A stretch of 64,000 nt of DNA from Atherinomorus stipes (taxonomy: Eukaryota; Chordata; Actinopteri; Atheriniformes; Atherinidae), in contig JALJCO010013652.1 in the NCBI GenBank assembly GCA_023101725.1, forward strand, positions 62,001-126,000. The letters run 5' to 3'. The position numbers and the translations under genes were made by a program. Positions 1 to 12,600 of the stretch are shown here, piece after piece (positions within the stretch are counted from its first letter, which is position 1; every line of letters starts with the position of its first letter). The notes under the pieces are model-generated. The model was not told where the DNA came from and ran no database searches. It saw nothing but the letters and a program-made list of their open reading frames with translations.

Positions 1-2323
1 ACTCTGAGTATTTCATGTTCTGACCTTCAGCTTAACATGTTGGAATGTGCCTTTTAGGGAAGATTGACTGTTGTCATGATTTTTCTTCCACTTCTTTCTC
101 ACTGCTGAATGAAGGACTTGAAATATTTAGGAAATGGCCTCATGGTGCTTTGATGGGAAGTGTGTTAATATCACTGCTGATGTCTTTTCTCCTTAGCTTT
201 GTGTTACCACACACACCTGAATGCTGCAGACCTGCCAGGAATAAAAGCAACAGTGTTCATACTTAAAGGCAGGGTGCATGATGTTTTCCAGGAGCATTTT
301 TTACTATATTGCTTAAAGTCTTTTTCTCTACCCGACTGTGGAACTGAAAGGACTGTGGAACGGCCCGTGCTTATTGATTGAATAATTATTATGTCCATCA
401 AACTCGACTGCCGTTTGCTGCCCTCCCACCCTCCTTGTGCGCGCGCGTGCGCACACTCGTATCTCGCTGTGACTGTCTCCCAATGCACACGAACCGAGAC
501 AAACATGGCTGCTCGCTGCTCTTATCTATGCTGCTGTTTGCTCTTACAAAGAAAAAATGGATGAGGATCAAGTCATGGAAGTGTTGTTGTTTGCAGTGAG
601 GATGTTTTACGCTACAAAAGAAGTTGGAGGTGAGAATTATCACTTTTAGAAACGTGGTTCCTCTGCTGTTTACTGGGAAGCTAACAAGCTAGCCACTCGG
701 CTGTTCTCGGTTATGTTCGCCGTCAACCATCGGTTTTTCCAGGATCCCCTACCCTGCCTTTAATGGTAATCAGTTAAACAAAAACATTAGTGCTTTCAGT
801 GCTCACATACTGTATCTCATGCAAATAGTGAGGTATATATTGGAAGAACGCAGATTTTGTCCAACTTTTCCACTTCTAGCCAGACTTATCCGGACAGTGG
901 AGGAGTTTACCTGGATCCCACTGCTTTCTACCAGTTCCAAGCTGATGGCACTACTGGACATCTTCTGATTTCGAAAGGAAAGAAGTTTGGTATATTTTTC
1001 CATCAACTGTATTAAGAATCCTTGGCAGACCACTGTGTCTTTGATCCTCAGCATTTGTGCATTTACAAACATGGAAAAAAATTGTTGGTACCCCTCGGTT
1101 ATTGAAAGAAAAACCCCCAGTGGTCACAGAGATAACTCAAATCTGACAAAAGTAATAATAAATGAAAGTTCCATGAAAATTAACCAATGAAAATCAGACA
1201 ATGCTTTTCAACCATGCTTCAACAGAATTGTTTTAAAAAATAAACTCATGAAACAGGCCTGAAATGCTTTCTGACATGAAAACATCTTGATATTTTAAAT
1301 TCATTCTGCAAGTTCTTGTTAAAGCGTGAGGATGACATTGGGGATACTGTATAGTATGTCTGTATCAGCTTGTTTGTATTTTTTTTATTTTTTATGCTGA
1401 TCTCTTCTATTCAATAAAGAAGGGCTATATGCGTTGGTGCATACATTTTATGCAGAGTAGTTTGAATTGCATCCAATATCCAGCTCGAACTCCTATCATG
1501 TAGTCAGGCATGCATATGGTGCTCCAAGTTTGAGTGAATGTGGAAACATGTCACAAAGTAGCTGCACTGTTAGAAATCTACTGTATGCCAGACTCTTGGA
1601 GAGGCAGCTGTGTGAGCGAGGGATCCACTGAGATGGAGAGCAAGGAAAAATAGAGAGAAACAGATGGTGACGGTAAGGAGAATACAGAGACCCATATGTC
1701 TAAAGTATCTGGATGATCTAATATGCTTTGATTAGAATAATGCATATGTGAGGCTCATGGAGGCCCAGTTAATTTAGCAGGTTTGCATTGCAGCTGTTGC
1801 TCAGGTTGTGGGCAGAACAAGACTCTCCCGTGGTGGTCTTCACCGTTCAGAGAGCAAGCATAGACAGAAAGGGCAAAAAGACGAAGGGGATGAGAGAAAG
1901 ACTTAACAGCAGCAGCTTCTCATCTGCTGGCCAAGTGAGAAGGAAAAAGAGTAAAGAATTTCATATTCTTATACTGTATGCCAGACTTTTTTTCCCCCAA
2001 TCCATTCATTTGACCTTTATTTTACCAGAGATACAGACAAATTTAGGTGAGAACCTCTTTACAATGGTGTCCTGGACAAAAAAGCAGTAAGGTTAACAAA
2101 AAAACCCAAAAAACATGGGATAATTATGCAGTTACTGTTGCACTCTTTTCCAGTGATTCAGCTTTTAGGTATCTTTAGCCATGGCGTGGTGGTGTCCCAA
2201 CATCCATTCTGCCTTTTTAGCTGACTTATTTCCACACTTTGGCCAGGTCCAAATACCCCTGGTGGAATTTGTTGTGTTTATGTGTTTGCTTTAGATAAGT
2301 ATAGTACCATTGTTGCAAGGACT
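1..2323. other. Non-coding, mostly unassigned
   Basis: Apart from repeat copy A (587-770), this is AT-rich sequence with no supported gene. 430-465 is a short alternating GC/GT stretch. All open frames are short and lack family resemblance. Confidence 0.6.
587..770 (+). repeat. Dispersed repeat, copy A
   Basis: The stretch TTTTAGAAACGTGGTTC (about 643-660), a preceding GAAGTTGGAGGTGAG and a following GAAGCTAACAAGCTAG match the copy at about 4697-4960 in the same order and orientation. Both have a GGTTTTTCCA-like motif about 80 bp further on. The family is unknown to me; no terminal repeats were found. Confidence 0.6.
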
Positions 2324-2413
2324 GGCCTTCATCATCAATTTAGTAAATTGATGATGAAGTGATGGCCAAATAAACCTTAATTCCTAAACCTTAATTCCTT
2401 AAGGTTTATTTGG
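2324..2413. repeat. Two adjacent hairpins
   Basis: The first hairpin pairs GGCCTTCATCATCAATTTA (2324-2342) with its inverse at 2344-2367, with a 5-base bulge. The second is a perfect 15-bp inverted repeat, CCAAATAAACCTTAA (2366-2380) against 2399-2413, and its loop repeats the CCTTAATTCCT motif. The two share the CC at 2366-2367. Confidence 0.8.
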
Positions 2414-2582
2414 TGTTTGTCTCATTTGTGCAGGAGGTGTCAGGAGGTATTGAGACTGGTTTGCTCACACTGTGAGTCGAGGTTAAATACACAACAACAA
2501 CAACAAAACTACTGGGGGACTTAATGCTTATTGCAAAGTCTTCTTTCACTAAGGTACTAATAAAATGTGTTAATTTTTCCAG

Positions 2583-2926
2583 TTAAAGGTGCTGTTTGTA
2601 GAGAAAATAAAGTGTAAAAGATCATAAATTTAATAGCATCTGTTAACTGAATCAGAAAAAGCAACACCTATGATGGTATATATAAAAACACATTTGCACT
2701 ATGCAGCTGAGATATCTCACTGCAGTGTTTATGCTGACAACCAAGCAAATCACACAATATATTCTGCACCTGTGTAAATTTAGCTGTGTTATTGTGATTG
2801 GCCCACACGGTATCAGAAATAAGATCAAATTAATGTACACACTTCTGATGTACACGTTATCTGGTAAAACTCTGCCCCCTTGTGGTGTGAATTTTTGAAG
2901 CCCATACGTAGAAAATCCACCTTTAA
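2583..2926. mobile_element. Possible MITE with TTAAAGGTG ends
   Basis: The left end TTAAAGGTGCTGTTTGTAG resembles a common teleost MITE end; the right end CCACCTTTAA is its partial inverse (9 of 10). Beyond 10 bp the ends diverge. No target duplication is clear. Confidence 0.4.
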
Positions 2927-3108
2927 AGTCATTGACGACCTTCATATCTACTTGTGTCCGAAGGCTGTTCGATGTAGATTTCATCATCTTTGCTGGTTCA
3001 TGAGGGTCAACAGGCCCCTTTTGTGGTCATCTGTACAGACAACGCTTGTTGCAATTTCCTGATTTGAAATTTCATAAATCCATTGCTGAGTTTTCTTCTT
3101 CTTCATTT

Positions 3109-3133
3109 AGGTTTGACAGTATTTGTCAAACCT
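3109..3133. repeat. Short perfect hairpin
   Basis: AGGTTTGACA and TGTCAAACCT are perfect 10-bp arms around a 5-base loop. It stands alone, and a MITE or terminator role is not supported. Confidence 0.7.
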
Positions 3134-4564
3134 TATGAGCACATCACTGCCACCGACCAGGCGGAAGAGTAAAGATGTTTATTGGTAATGCATGTGTGTG
3201 GAAAAAAAACTTCAGCACAGGTCAGGTGATCTAAACTATGCTATACACAATCAAATGTGGATGTGAAAACTATGAATTTGTCTCGAGAATTACTATGATA
3301 TCCATTTGAATGAATCCTAAAATTTCAAGCTTTTGTAAAGCTCCTGGGCTTAGTGGAACATGACATCTGCAGGCTTTAGTTTTCATCATCTGAGAGACCT
3401 GACAGGACACAGAAACAGCTTTTAAATATTTCTCTGTGAAAGGATTGTTCCTTTGACTGGTGTGGAGCTCAGTGTGTGAGCTGTGTAAATGATTGCAGGT
3501 CATTGTTCAGACTGTTGTTATGTGTGGCCTTGAAGAGAGGTCTATTATATCCTTAACTTGGCAGACATATTTTATCCTGCCCTGCTGCTTATTACTATTC
3601 ATAGTAGGGGAGCAACATGCACACACAGACACTGAACATGGTGAAGGTTATTATGGTGGCTGTGTGAGGAGCAAGTGATGCTTTCAGATGAGTGCCTCTG
3701 ATAGGGAAACACAGGCAGGACATCCTTTCCTTCTACCTGCAGATTAAGGGAGTTTTCCTTTGCTTCCTTTATTCTTGTTATCCCTCCACCTATCTATTTC
3801 TCTGCACATTAAACTCTACAGCACTCCTTATCTGTTTATGTTTTATAGTTATAAATCATCATATTTCTGCCATGTTTTTTTGCCCATTCATATTGTATTT
3901 TTCCCTCATTTCTCCAGTCGTTGTTCACTCCTCATTGCCATCAGGAAAAAAAAAACACTGGGCGTGAAAAAACTAATAGGCTCAAGTGGCTTTATAACGC
4001 ACTGTGTCTGAGAGAAAAAAGATTTGATGAGGCTTCTACCCCTGCTGTTTTGTTGGCCTCTGTTTCTAATGGTGTTCATTAGCAACACTAAAGGATGACT
4101 CACCCTTTAACATGCATTCAAACACAACACGTAAACATAATACAGAATAAAGACACATTTAAACTTCCCCACACTGTTCTTAAAGGAATTTTTATCAAAA
4201 ATTGGACTGGCTTGTGTATTTGTAACAAAATAGTGCTTTTACTTGGTCCTTGGTCCTGGTGTCACATTTTGAAGGGCAGGGTACTCAGTCTGTAGCATCT
4301 GCTTTCAATGGTAAAGGGTAACATAAAAGACTATCAGCATCTGTCTAGGTGAGGACTTTTAAAAGGCTTACAAACTCGGTCTTTGAAAACTGGAAATTGA
4401 CTCCTCAGTTTCACAAAACCATCTGACTGAAATGGTGAAGTATGTTTGAAGAATATTTACCAGGTGACTGAGTAAAGCATTTCTCTGTCAAAGTCACAAG
4501 CAAACTTGAACCAGGCTGACCCACGCAGAAGCAATGAATAAAAGTTGCCTTTGTTGGTTGTTTT
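3134..4564. other. Non-coding, nothing recognised
   Basis: AT-rich, with only short random open frames. No repeat end or exon was recognised. Confidence 0.6.
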
Positions 4565-4683
4565 TAAACATAAAAAAGGGGAAAAATTAAAAAAAAAGGG
4601 GGGGGAAAAAAAAAGGAAGCGAGAGGAAAAACACTTCCCCCCCCCCCCAAAAAAAAAAGAAAAAAAAAAAAAAAAAAAAAAAA
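4565..4683. repeat. Homopolymer-rich low-complexity stretch
   Basis: Successive runs of A, G, A, C and A, including at least ten G/C bases in a row and a terminal A run of more than 20. It looks like a poly(A) tract with unreliable consensus. Confidence 0.8.
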
Positions 4684-4696
4684 GGAGGCGTTAATG

Positions 4697-4960
4697 TTTG
4701 CAGTGTGGAGTTTTTACACCAGAGACGGAGTTGGATGTGAGTGAATTAAGGCTTTTAGAAACGTGGTTCATCAGCTGGTAACTTGCAAGCTAACATGCTC
4801 GACTGTTATTAGTAAAGCTGTTCGTAAAGCATTGGCGCACACGTCCCTGCGCTCTGAAGGCGTGGTTTCGGATAGTGTGTTTTGTTTTTTTGTTTTTTTT
4901 TTAATGCAGCTTGCTCCAACCGTTTTTCCAACATTGCCAACCCTAGCTTTAAGTGAAAAT
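4697..4960 (+). repeat. Dispersed repeat, copy B
   Basis: It shares with copy A at 587-770 the blocks TGTTTGCAGTG, GGAGTTGGATGTGAG, TTTTAGAAACGTGGTTC and GCAAGCTAACA. It is preceded by a homopolymer-rich stretch. Copies are diverged, so the family is old. Confidence 0.6.
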
Positions 4961-5254
4961 TAAACACAAATCTTCCCACCATAATATTTAAGTTGAGTGT
5001 TTGACGCCATTTTCTTTTCTTTATAAATTCTGTTGTCATTAGTTGCGGCACTAGCAAGGACAACACCACTACTATGTAAAATTACCAGTTTAATAAAAAG
5101 GCTCATCTGACATCTCTCCAGGCGGGTTTTTTATTTTAGGTTGTGAAGTAACCCAAGCCGATTTAGGACCCCCCACCCCCACCCCCTCCACTCTCCTAAT
5201 GATACCTGAAAAAGAGAAACAGATAAACGACAGGAAGAAGGAGAATAAAGAGCT

Positions 5255-5535
5255 GAGAATGGGTTAAGGGATGAGGGATGAAGAGGATGATGGAAGATGA
5301 ATGGATGATGGTGTGGGGTGGGAGGTGAGGTAGGATGGATGAATGCATAAATGAAGGAAAGGGAGGGAGAATGAAAGGATGGATAGATTGATGAATGGAT
5401 TAGGAAGGAAAGGATGGATGGGTTGGAGAGGAGAGAGGAGGGGGGAAGAAATGGATGAGGAAGGATGAATGATGACAAGGTTCGGAAGGTTGGGGTCAAG
5501 AGAATGAGATGATATGCGATGAGATGAGTGGGTTC
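5255..5535 (+). repeat. Purine-rich GGATGA-type imperfect tandem repeat
   Basis: GATGGAT, GATGAATG and GGAGAGG motifs recur irregularly, with almost pure A/G/T on this strand. A 122-aa antisense open frame across it is an artefact of the repeat. Confidence 0.85.
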
Positions 5536-6492
5536 ATAAGGCCCCCAGCAGGTGATCTGTGTGGTTAAAGCGTGGCCTTTCTCCTCAACCTAAGTTAACA
5601 GGTTAACTGTGACATCATCTGTGGAAATGATTATTTGTGGATACCCTCTAGTTGTGTGCGATACTGAAAGATTTGGTAATAATAGAAAATATGCTTAGTA
5701 CCAGATTGCTCTCTGAGCTAATTTCCATCTGCATTTTCTAAAACACACAAAATAGATGATAGATACATAATATAAAGCACATACACAGATGATAAAAATG
5801 GCAGATTAACAACAAAATGATTTTTTTTTGTCCTTTGTCCACATGTTCCACGTGCATATTAAATATTGTGATAAAATTTAAGGTCCAGTGTAACTGATTT
5901 CATTGCAAGACACAACACCTTTTTTTTTTCTTCCTCAAGTCCAGTCTTTTATTCTGACTTCTGACCAAAAAATATTTGAATTAACTGAACTTTAAACGAG
6001 TTCAAAATCAAACTGTTGAACTATGAATGTTAACATTTCATTTAAACCTGTGAGAACTGAACTTTGACCTAGTTCATTAGAAGCATAAACTTGTAGAGCA
6101 CTGTTCCTGCCACATTAAAAATCCAAATTTGTCATTTTGTTGGCTGATTTTGGGCATACAGCTCACCTGAATCCATCAAAACCCACTTCATCCTCCTTAT
6201 TTATGAAGATTCTAACAGTTTTCCATTCTTTCATTCATGAGGATGAACTAGGGGTTACCCTTCGAGCATTTGATTGGAGGACTGTGCTTCAACTGCCAGT
6301 CTCATAGTTGTAACATGTGGTTACCAAACAAAGATCAAACCATTCTGGTCATTAATGGGGGGTGCTGAACGTTTTATTTTAAATTGTATTTCTTTGTTCT
6401 TTAAATATGTCATGTTATAGGCCTCCGTTATAGGCAGCCGAATAATTCTGTTAAAAAGTGAAAAAGATGTGTGCTCTTAGTCCTGACTTCAA

Positions 6493-6573
6493 GTGGCAGG
6501 ACACAAGGAGGGCTGGGCGGGTTTGAACTGCAGTCTCCTGGTGAGTCACATGCTCTGATCATTCAGCCAAAGA
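6493..6573 (-). mobile_element. tRNA-derived SINE fragment, copy 1
   Basis: Read on the minus strand it gives CTTTGGCTGAATGATCAGAG, later GCAGTTCAAACCCG and CTCCTTGTGTCCTGCCAC. These resemble a tRNA A box and B box followed by a conserved tail. The same blocks in the same order occur at 47337-47418 on the + strand. It does not fold as a full tRNA that I can support. Confidence 0.65.
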
Positions 6574-7356
6574 AATGTCTGTGTGACCAAGTAGCCAGAT
6601 CACATGATCACTTGGAGGCGTAGTGACAGGACCCTAACTGTCACATTATCATCATTGTTGTAGCTTATTCCACTAATTGACAATATCAATCTGCCGAGGT
6701 GAGAAACAGTCTGACTGCAAACATAAACACTGCATCTACTCCCATCCGTAATGCTCCAGATGCATGTGGTGGCGTTGCTGAAGATTTATGCAAGTTGTAT
6801 TAGGAAAGAATGTGTTGTTCAGGACCATAATTTCCAGAGCCATGATGCCCGTGGCTGAAATGACAATGAAGATTCCGTTAGAGCAGCACTTTTATCTAAG
6901 TGCTGAACTGGACCAACCTGCTGTAGTCTCGCTGCATCAGCTGTGACCACAGCGCGCTTGTTGTGGAGCGGCTCGGCCTCCTCAAAGACCAGTAGAGATG
7001 TTTGGATGCATCAGGGGAAGACTGGTGAACCATTCCAACAAGTTGTGTGGAATAATCATGGTATGTGATGCTCTGCGTATCCCCTCCACCTCCACGCCAT
7101 CCCAGAGGATATTCTCCATGGTGGGCTTTATTATAAACAAAGCGAGGAACCGTTTCCCCCGACCAACATGAACAAGTTTTCCTGGCACACAACTTCTAAA
7201 GACTCAGATAGAAACAGGTGCAGTCAAGTGTGGTCCTCTCTAATAGCAGGATTTATTTATTTTGGTTGGATCTTAATTTATTTTGGAACATTATAAATTT
7301 TACTTGGAGACTGTGTCTCAGCAGTGCAGCATAATCAGCTTTGTGGACGTTTTAAC

Positions 7357-7686
7357 TAGGGATGTTCGATATAGGCAACCTATCCTGTAATTCTTTGTAC
7401 ATCTTAAACGAGCATAGCACTTTTTACACAGTCTAATCAGTGATATAACAAAAAAACATTGATGGAGTATGTCCTGTTATTGTGTCTTGTTAATGAAATT
7501 TGTTTGATGGGATGTTTTAGCTCTTTTCTCTGGAGCGCCAAGAGGTCTCCCCAAGCCTCTCAAAAAATGCAAACGATATTAGGAATCAATAAGGGCAAAA
7601 CATCGTGATTCGATGATTCGTCGATGAAAGGCAAAATCTGACTAATCAGATTCGACTATGAAAAGTCTTAGTCGGGGACACCCCTA
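7357..7686. mobile_element. hAT-like MITE, imperfect ends
   Basis: It starts TAGGGATGTTCG and ends GTCGGGGACACCCCTA. The subterminal TCGATGATTCGTCGATGAA and CTAATCAGATTCGACTATG on the right side are typical of a teleost hAT-derived repeat. Terminal repeats match over about 9 bp with one mismatch. No target duplication is visible. Confidence 0.55.
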
Positions 7687-7708
7687 GGATGACCCATTTG
7701 ATTTATCA

Positions 7709-7899
7709 CACATCTCCAGTACTTCCTGAACTTAATACTTCACCTTTATTTCCTGTCTTACATGATTGGATGAACTGATTAATCCAGGTGTGTCTTACCT
7801 CAGCAAATGATTAGACACACCTGGATTAATCTGTTCATCCAATCATGTAAGACAGGAAGTAAAGGTGCAGTATTAAGTTCAGGAAGTAATGGAGATGTG
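7709..7899. repeat. Long fold-back palindrome
   Basis: Two arms of about 87 bp (7709-7795 and 7813-7899) are near-perfect inverse copies, with a 17-bp spacer. The arms include CCAGTACTTCCTGAACTTAA and TGATTGGATGAACTGATTAA and their inverses. Differences are few (for example TTATTTCC against GGAAGTAA). It may be a fold-back MITE. Confidence 0.92.
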
Positions 7900-8322
7900 C
7901 ATAAAGCCCATTAACCACTCTGTAGTTACATCTGCCTTTCTGGTCCACACTCCTTACCAGCTGGTAGTGTGTGTCTTGTGCATGTTTTCTTGCCTATTTC
8001 CCTGCGCAGCTGAGTCATGTGATGGTACAACATCAAAGCACATGACAAAGATGCACTTCAGACAGCCAGGTGGCTTTTTGAAAACACATACAACATAGAG
8101 AAGAGCTATAAAGTATCAATGTTATTACACAACTATAGATCGATATGTATACCAATGTTGATATCAGTATTATCAATATTTGGATTCATCCACCCATCAC
8201 TAACACCTTGTACTTTTTAAATATTGACAGTAAAGCGCTACTTTAAATGAAGGCATGGCTAGTTTCTATTCATTATTTTATACTGTAAAGGTAGCATGGG
8301 TTTGATATTCATACAAATGTTG

Positions 8323-8346
8323 AGAAAAAAAAAAAAAAAAAAAAAA
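8323..8346. repeat. Poly(A) tract
   Basis: An uninterrupted A run of about 22. No retrotransposon body was recognised upstream of it. Confidence 0.9.
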
Positions 8347-9307
8347 CACAGCGTTTCTGCCCCCGCCCCATTTCTCATTTCACACACACTTGCACACACT
8401 CCCACACACAGACCCACTCAAACCTCACTCGGCCCTCTTTAATTGGACACTTGAGCAGCGCACGACTGCATCTGGCTCCTGTTGAACACAGCCTGACATT
8501 TCAGACTGCTGACCTTTCCAGCCCCGCCACAACTAAATAATGATTAGTCCTGGCAACTGTTCCACTACAGCACTGTGCATGTACACATAACACACACTCA
8601 GAGGTGCAAACTGCACAAAACAGAACAACAAAAGCACCTGTGCTGAAGCTTTTGTCTTTTCACAGTGAGAAAATGAGGTTGCAGACATTGATTTGAGAGG
8701 CCATTGTCATTCTTTTTGGTTTATCGATTAGATTGTCCTTTTCCATATCTGCAGTCAGCACCCAATAATGTGTTGTTCCAAATTAACTCTGCTTGCCTCT
8801 GTTTAGTTTCTCCTTTCCCCTTTATGCACGCTCAGCATACAGTGGAAAAAAGGTCAATCATATTCATGAGATCTGTGCAGATTTGAGGGGATGGTTGTGT
8901 CTTGAGTGCATGTGCGCTACCATACCCACACTTTTTTTAGGTCTGTGCACAGAAGCGTGCAGAGCGTGTGTCTAAAGCTATGAAGCAGCGTGGAGATAAT
9001 AGGCAGTTCTCAGATCTCTCCTCTGACTTTCTTCTTTTTCACTCTATCACTCCTCTCTTTGTGTCTCCATTTCCCTGCTGTCTCTGTCAGAGTGGAATAG
9101 AAATGTTCTTCATTAAAGTCCGCCTTTTTACAGATATTCCCCGTGTTTCATGCTTTGCTTTTCCCCAGACAAACTCACTGAACATATATCTGTGGTCAGA
9201 GGTCACATTTTGCAGCCAGTCTCCGGGTTAAAGATGCAAAGATAAGTCTTTCTGTCTGGCCCAGTAAAAGCACTTAAATTTTTTTCACTTTCCAATATGA
9301 GAACTTA

Positions 9308-9670
9308 TTAATAACATCTCAGTTCTAACAATAAGAACCCTCTTCTGCTGGATGAGAGGCTGCGGCATGTAGTACATGCTGTTCCAGCAGAACTCCACGT
9401 CTTGCTGGGGTCTTTTTCACGCTCTGTTTGAACTGCAGCAGCTTGTCTTCCACCAGCAAAGGACGAATGTTTAAAATGTCCAACTATTTTACATTCCACT
9501 GCCAACGCATCAACAGTGCTCCTCTGAGCTGAAAGACCCTCGTTAAGAGCCAGCTGGGGGTGGGAACAGTTCACAGCAAGCTTAAGGAGTCCAGCATCAC
9601 TTGTGGCCTTGATCATATGTTGCCATTGTTCAAGAGCACAACGTGAGCAGAACTTTTCATTAACTTCCAT
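9308..9670 (-). pseudogene. hAT (ZBED-like) transposase fragment
   Basis: The 120-aa minus-strand open frame contains CSHPQLALNEGLSAQ followed by ECKIVGHFKHSSFAGG. This pattern is the middle of hAT/ZBED-type transposases (a cAHxLxLaxxegL motif followed by a conserved xxlvgxfxxSs motif). The rest of the enzyme is missing and the reading becomes unrelated after about residue 80. No terminal repeats could be paired. It is a relic of a larger element, or possibly a domesticated fragment; I favour a relic. Confidence 0.6.
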
Positions 9671-9679
9671 GTCTGAAAC

Positions 9680-12600
9680 ATATCAACCCTGCATCCTATC
9701 GGTGGGCTCGTGTGGCATCTCAGGCCAGTAAGATCCTCTTCAAACTCATCCGCTGTGCAGTTAAAATAATGATAGACATCTAAACAATCTCTGGTTGACA
9801 TGTCTCATGACATGTAGCTTTAGTTGTACCTTTCCTGCCATCTGGTTACAGTGAATGTTTAAGAGGGGCAGCTTAGAGCAACTAGCTCTGAGCTAGCAAC
9901 CCCCTCTCTGTGACGTGATGTCAGTGAGATCAGGAGTTGCGGTCAGCTCACTGATTTACTTGTATAATTAAAACCGTGGAAAACATGAAAGATGCTCCAG
10001 AACAGCTAGATTGGAACTGGTTTGAGTGGTGGGATCATCAGCAAGTTCAGAAGAGTGTGATGATGCTGAGGAATACGGGGATATCAGACCATACAGGTTA
10101 GAACCAAACTAGAACTGTAGTCAGCTGTCTACTATACAGTCTGTCTCCCAGCTCCCAGTTCACTCGGTACAGCTAAAATCCTGCTATGCCCACACCGAGT
10201 GGACCCAGAACAGCACAAGCAGACCTGCGACTGTTAAGGAGCTGCACTGGTTTCACACAGAGTCAGGCGTGACAGAGGAGAGGCACTCGTTCCCTGCGTT
10301 AGCGCGGGACTAACCAGCTAACTGGCTTTTTGCTGTGAGTTAGCGCATGCCTAATGGCTAGCTGCAAGCTAACTTGTGGAAAATAATTAGCCTTTAAAAA
10401 TGAGAGGATAACGACTTACATGGTTCCAGTTGAGTTTTGAATAGTTCCCGTTTATAATGATGAGGATGGAGGGAAGGATGCATCTTTGGAAGCAGCTGGA
10501 GGAGATCTGATGACCGGAGAAGTAGCTGTCTGTCCATACAGTAGCTGTATGACCGATCTGATTAAGCAACGATAGATGAAAAAGAATATTCTAGTGGACG
10601 TGATTGCAGTTCCTCATGTTAGAAGTCATGTGGGTGGCTGAAGCTCCAGTAAACAGAAGCTGCAGACAGGAGAGAGGTGCAGAGGGCTCCCACTGGTACC
10701 CAGTAAGTCCGACCTGCTTCTTTATCCTCTTCAAAAGGAAATTCTGGATCTGACGGAAACTTAAATAAACTAACACCATCCTTATGAGCTTTTAAACATT
10801 AACTAACAATACAACTTGAAGGCTGAGTCGTTCTCTGAAAGACATCACGTCCGGTTTCAGCGAACAGCGCCACAGTCTGGTCAGCGATGTTTCCTAATGA
10901 CTTGTTTATGCAGGCACACCTGTTTCTGTTACATAGATCATTAAGAAGAATGTTATGGTCTATAAAACATGACAAAAAATGTCAAAAACATGTCATGAGC
11001 ACTATCAGCTTTAGATATACCGGAAAACCTTTATTGTTTAGACCTGCCCCCAACTCATCATCGAGACCAATGTGGAGGAAATTCTTTTATCCTCTCAGAC
11101 TGGCGACAGCCACTGGACCTCTTATCACTTCTCTGGTGTTTGCTGCAAATACAATTGTTGTTGTTTGCAGCTTGTATTTCTAACAAACTCCTTTCACCTT
11201 GTGCTCTTTTAATATTCCAGATGTTTTATCAAACAGCTTTCAGTGAATCAGCTATGTTTGATTCCTCTTCTGGAAAGTTTGCTAGCAGCTTTAGTTTTTA
11301 TAGAACCGCTTATTCTTAGATGTATCTCAAACTGCTGGCATTGCTCCTCCTCTGCTGATGTCCTCAACAGATCAGGGATTAACACTGACTTGCTCTAAAG
11401 TGGTACCAGGTGCGACTGTGTTGGAGTAGTTTAACAAATATGAGTAGAAGTAAATGAGCGCTAACCCTGACAGCTGCCCAGATTGTTCTGCAAATCAAAC
11501 CATCTGGGAAGTCCTTCCTGGAAAGCATCCTCTGTCAAAGATGTAGTCTGCATTTTTGATAAAACTGATGCTAAAACAACATCCCCGGCCCGTTTAAAAA
11601 TCACCATGGTTACCTTGTACTGCACCAAAATCTGGCCTGATGTTTCTAGGATATGTAGATGATGGGTCAGACGTGTCACGCCTTCATCTGTCATGACTGT
11701 GATCTCATGAATCACAAAAACTTTGCCGCCACACAAAGTAATAAGAGCAAAGCATTAGTAGAGGTCAGCATCATCTGAGAGTCAGGTCAGTATTGATGCT
11801 TCCTCAATCTCAATCTTTGTTGTGTTTATGTTGTACCACTTTTCACAAGTGAAATCATGAGTACATAATAGTGTAACTGACAGCGAGTGATCAAAATGAT
11901 TGTCGCCATGGGGGATAAAACAAGTCAGAGCATTAATTATTTTGGAAATAAAGTCAGTTTGTCTATGTATAATTTATAAAGAAGTGAGAGTTGTAGGATG
12001 TGGTGATATAAAGCATCTGATGCAGAGTGCAGCTAATTGCATACTCCCTTCCCCACCCACCACAATAATGTACTTGTGTAGAATCAGCACTTGCTCCATC
12101 GCACCTTTTGCATAATATGTGTCAGAAAACACCAGAGTTTGTTATGAGTTGCTTTGAATTTAATAGTTTGAGGCAGAAATGTGAGGTCAGCAGAGTTTTC
12201 TTTAATTTGCACAATGCACCAGCTTGGTCCTCTCTCTGTTATTTAATAGCATCCATCTCAGATAAGATTCTCTGAGCACCCAGCCAAAAAAATACAGTAA
12301 TACATCATGCGTTTATGTCTTTGTTGTTGTGGCAACATTGTGCTGAATAGCATGTATTTTTCTTGATTTTGCAAATAGCACTGGGGGGGGTCTGACATTG
12401 TATTCCTTGGAGCAGTCTCTCCCCTGAAACTCTTGCTTTACAGGATACAGACTCTTTGAATTGATGCCGTTTTAACTTTACTTTTGTGTCAGAACATTAA
12501 TCTTTCTTTTCTTATTCTTGCAGATAAATGGAAGTTAACCCTCTTGGGTGTATCATTGGCTTCTTTGTTCTGTAGAATTTCATCGGCTGATCTTTATCCA

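Larger units (their letters stand above)
5540..9300. other. Intergenic or intronic sequence between listed repeats
   Basis: Outside the SINE, the MITE, the fold-back and the poly(A) run, I see no exon or repeat. 8360-8480 is relatively C-rich. Confidence 0.6.

Noticed and set aside
55..266. FSSTSFS-like peptide considered as an AGBL4 exon
   Set aside because: The resemblance to the AGBL4 YSSTSFNRDAVKAG region is only a few residues and the flanking residues do not match.
1385..1425. AATAAA signal as the end of an upstream gene
   Set aside because: No coding exon upstream could be supported.
5131..5499. 122-aa Pro/Ser/His-rich minus-strand frame
   Set aside because: It is a translation of the GGATGA-type purine repeat.
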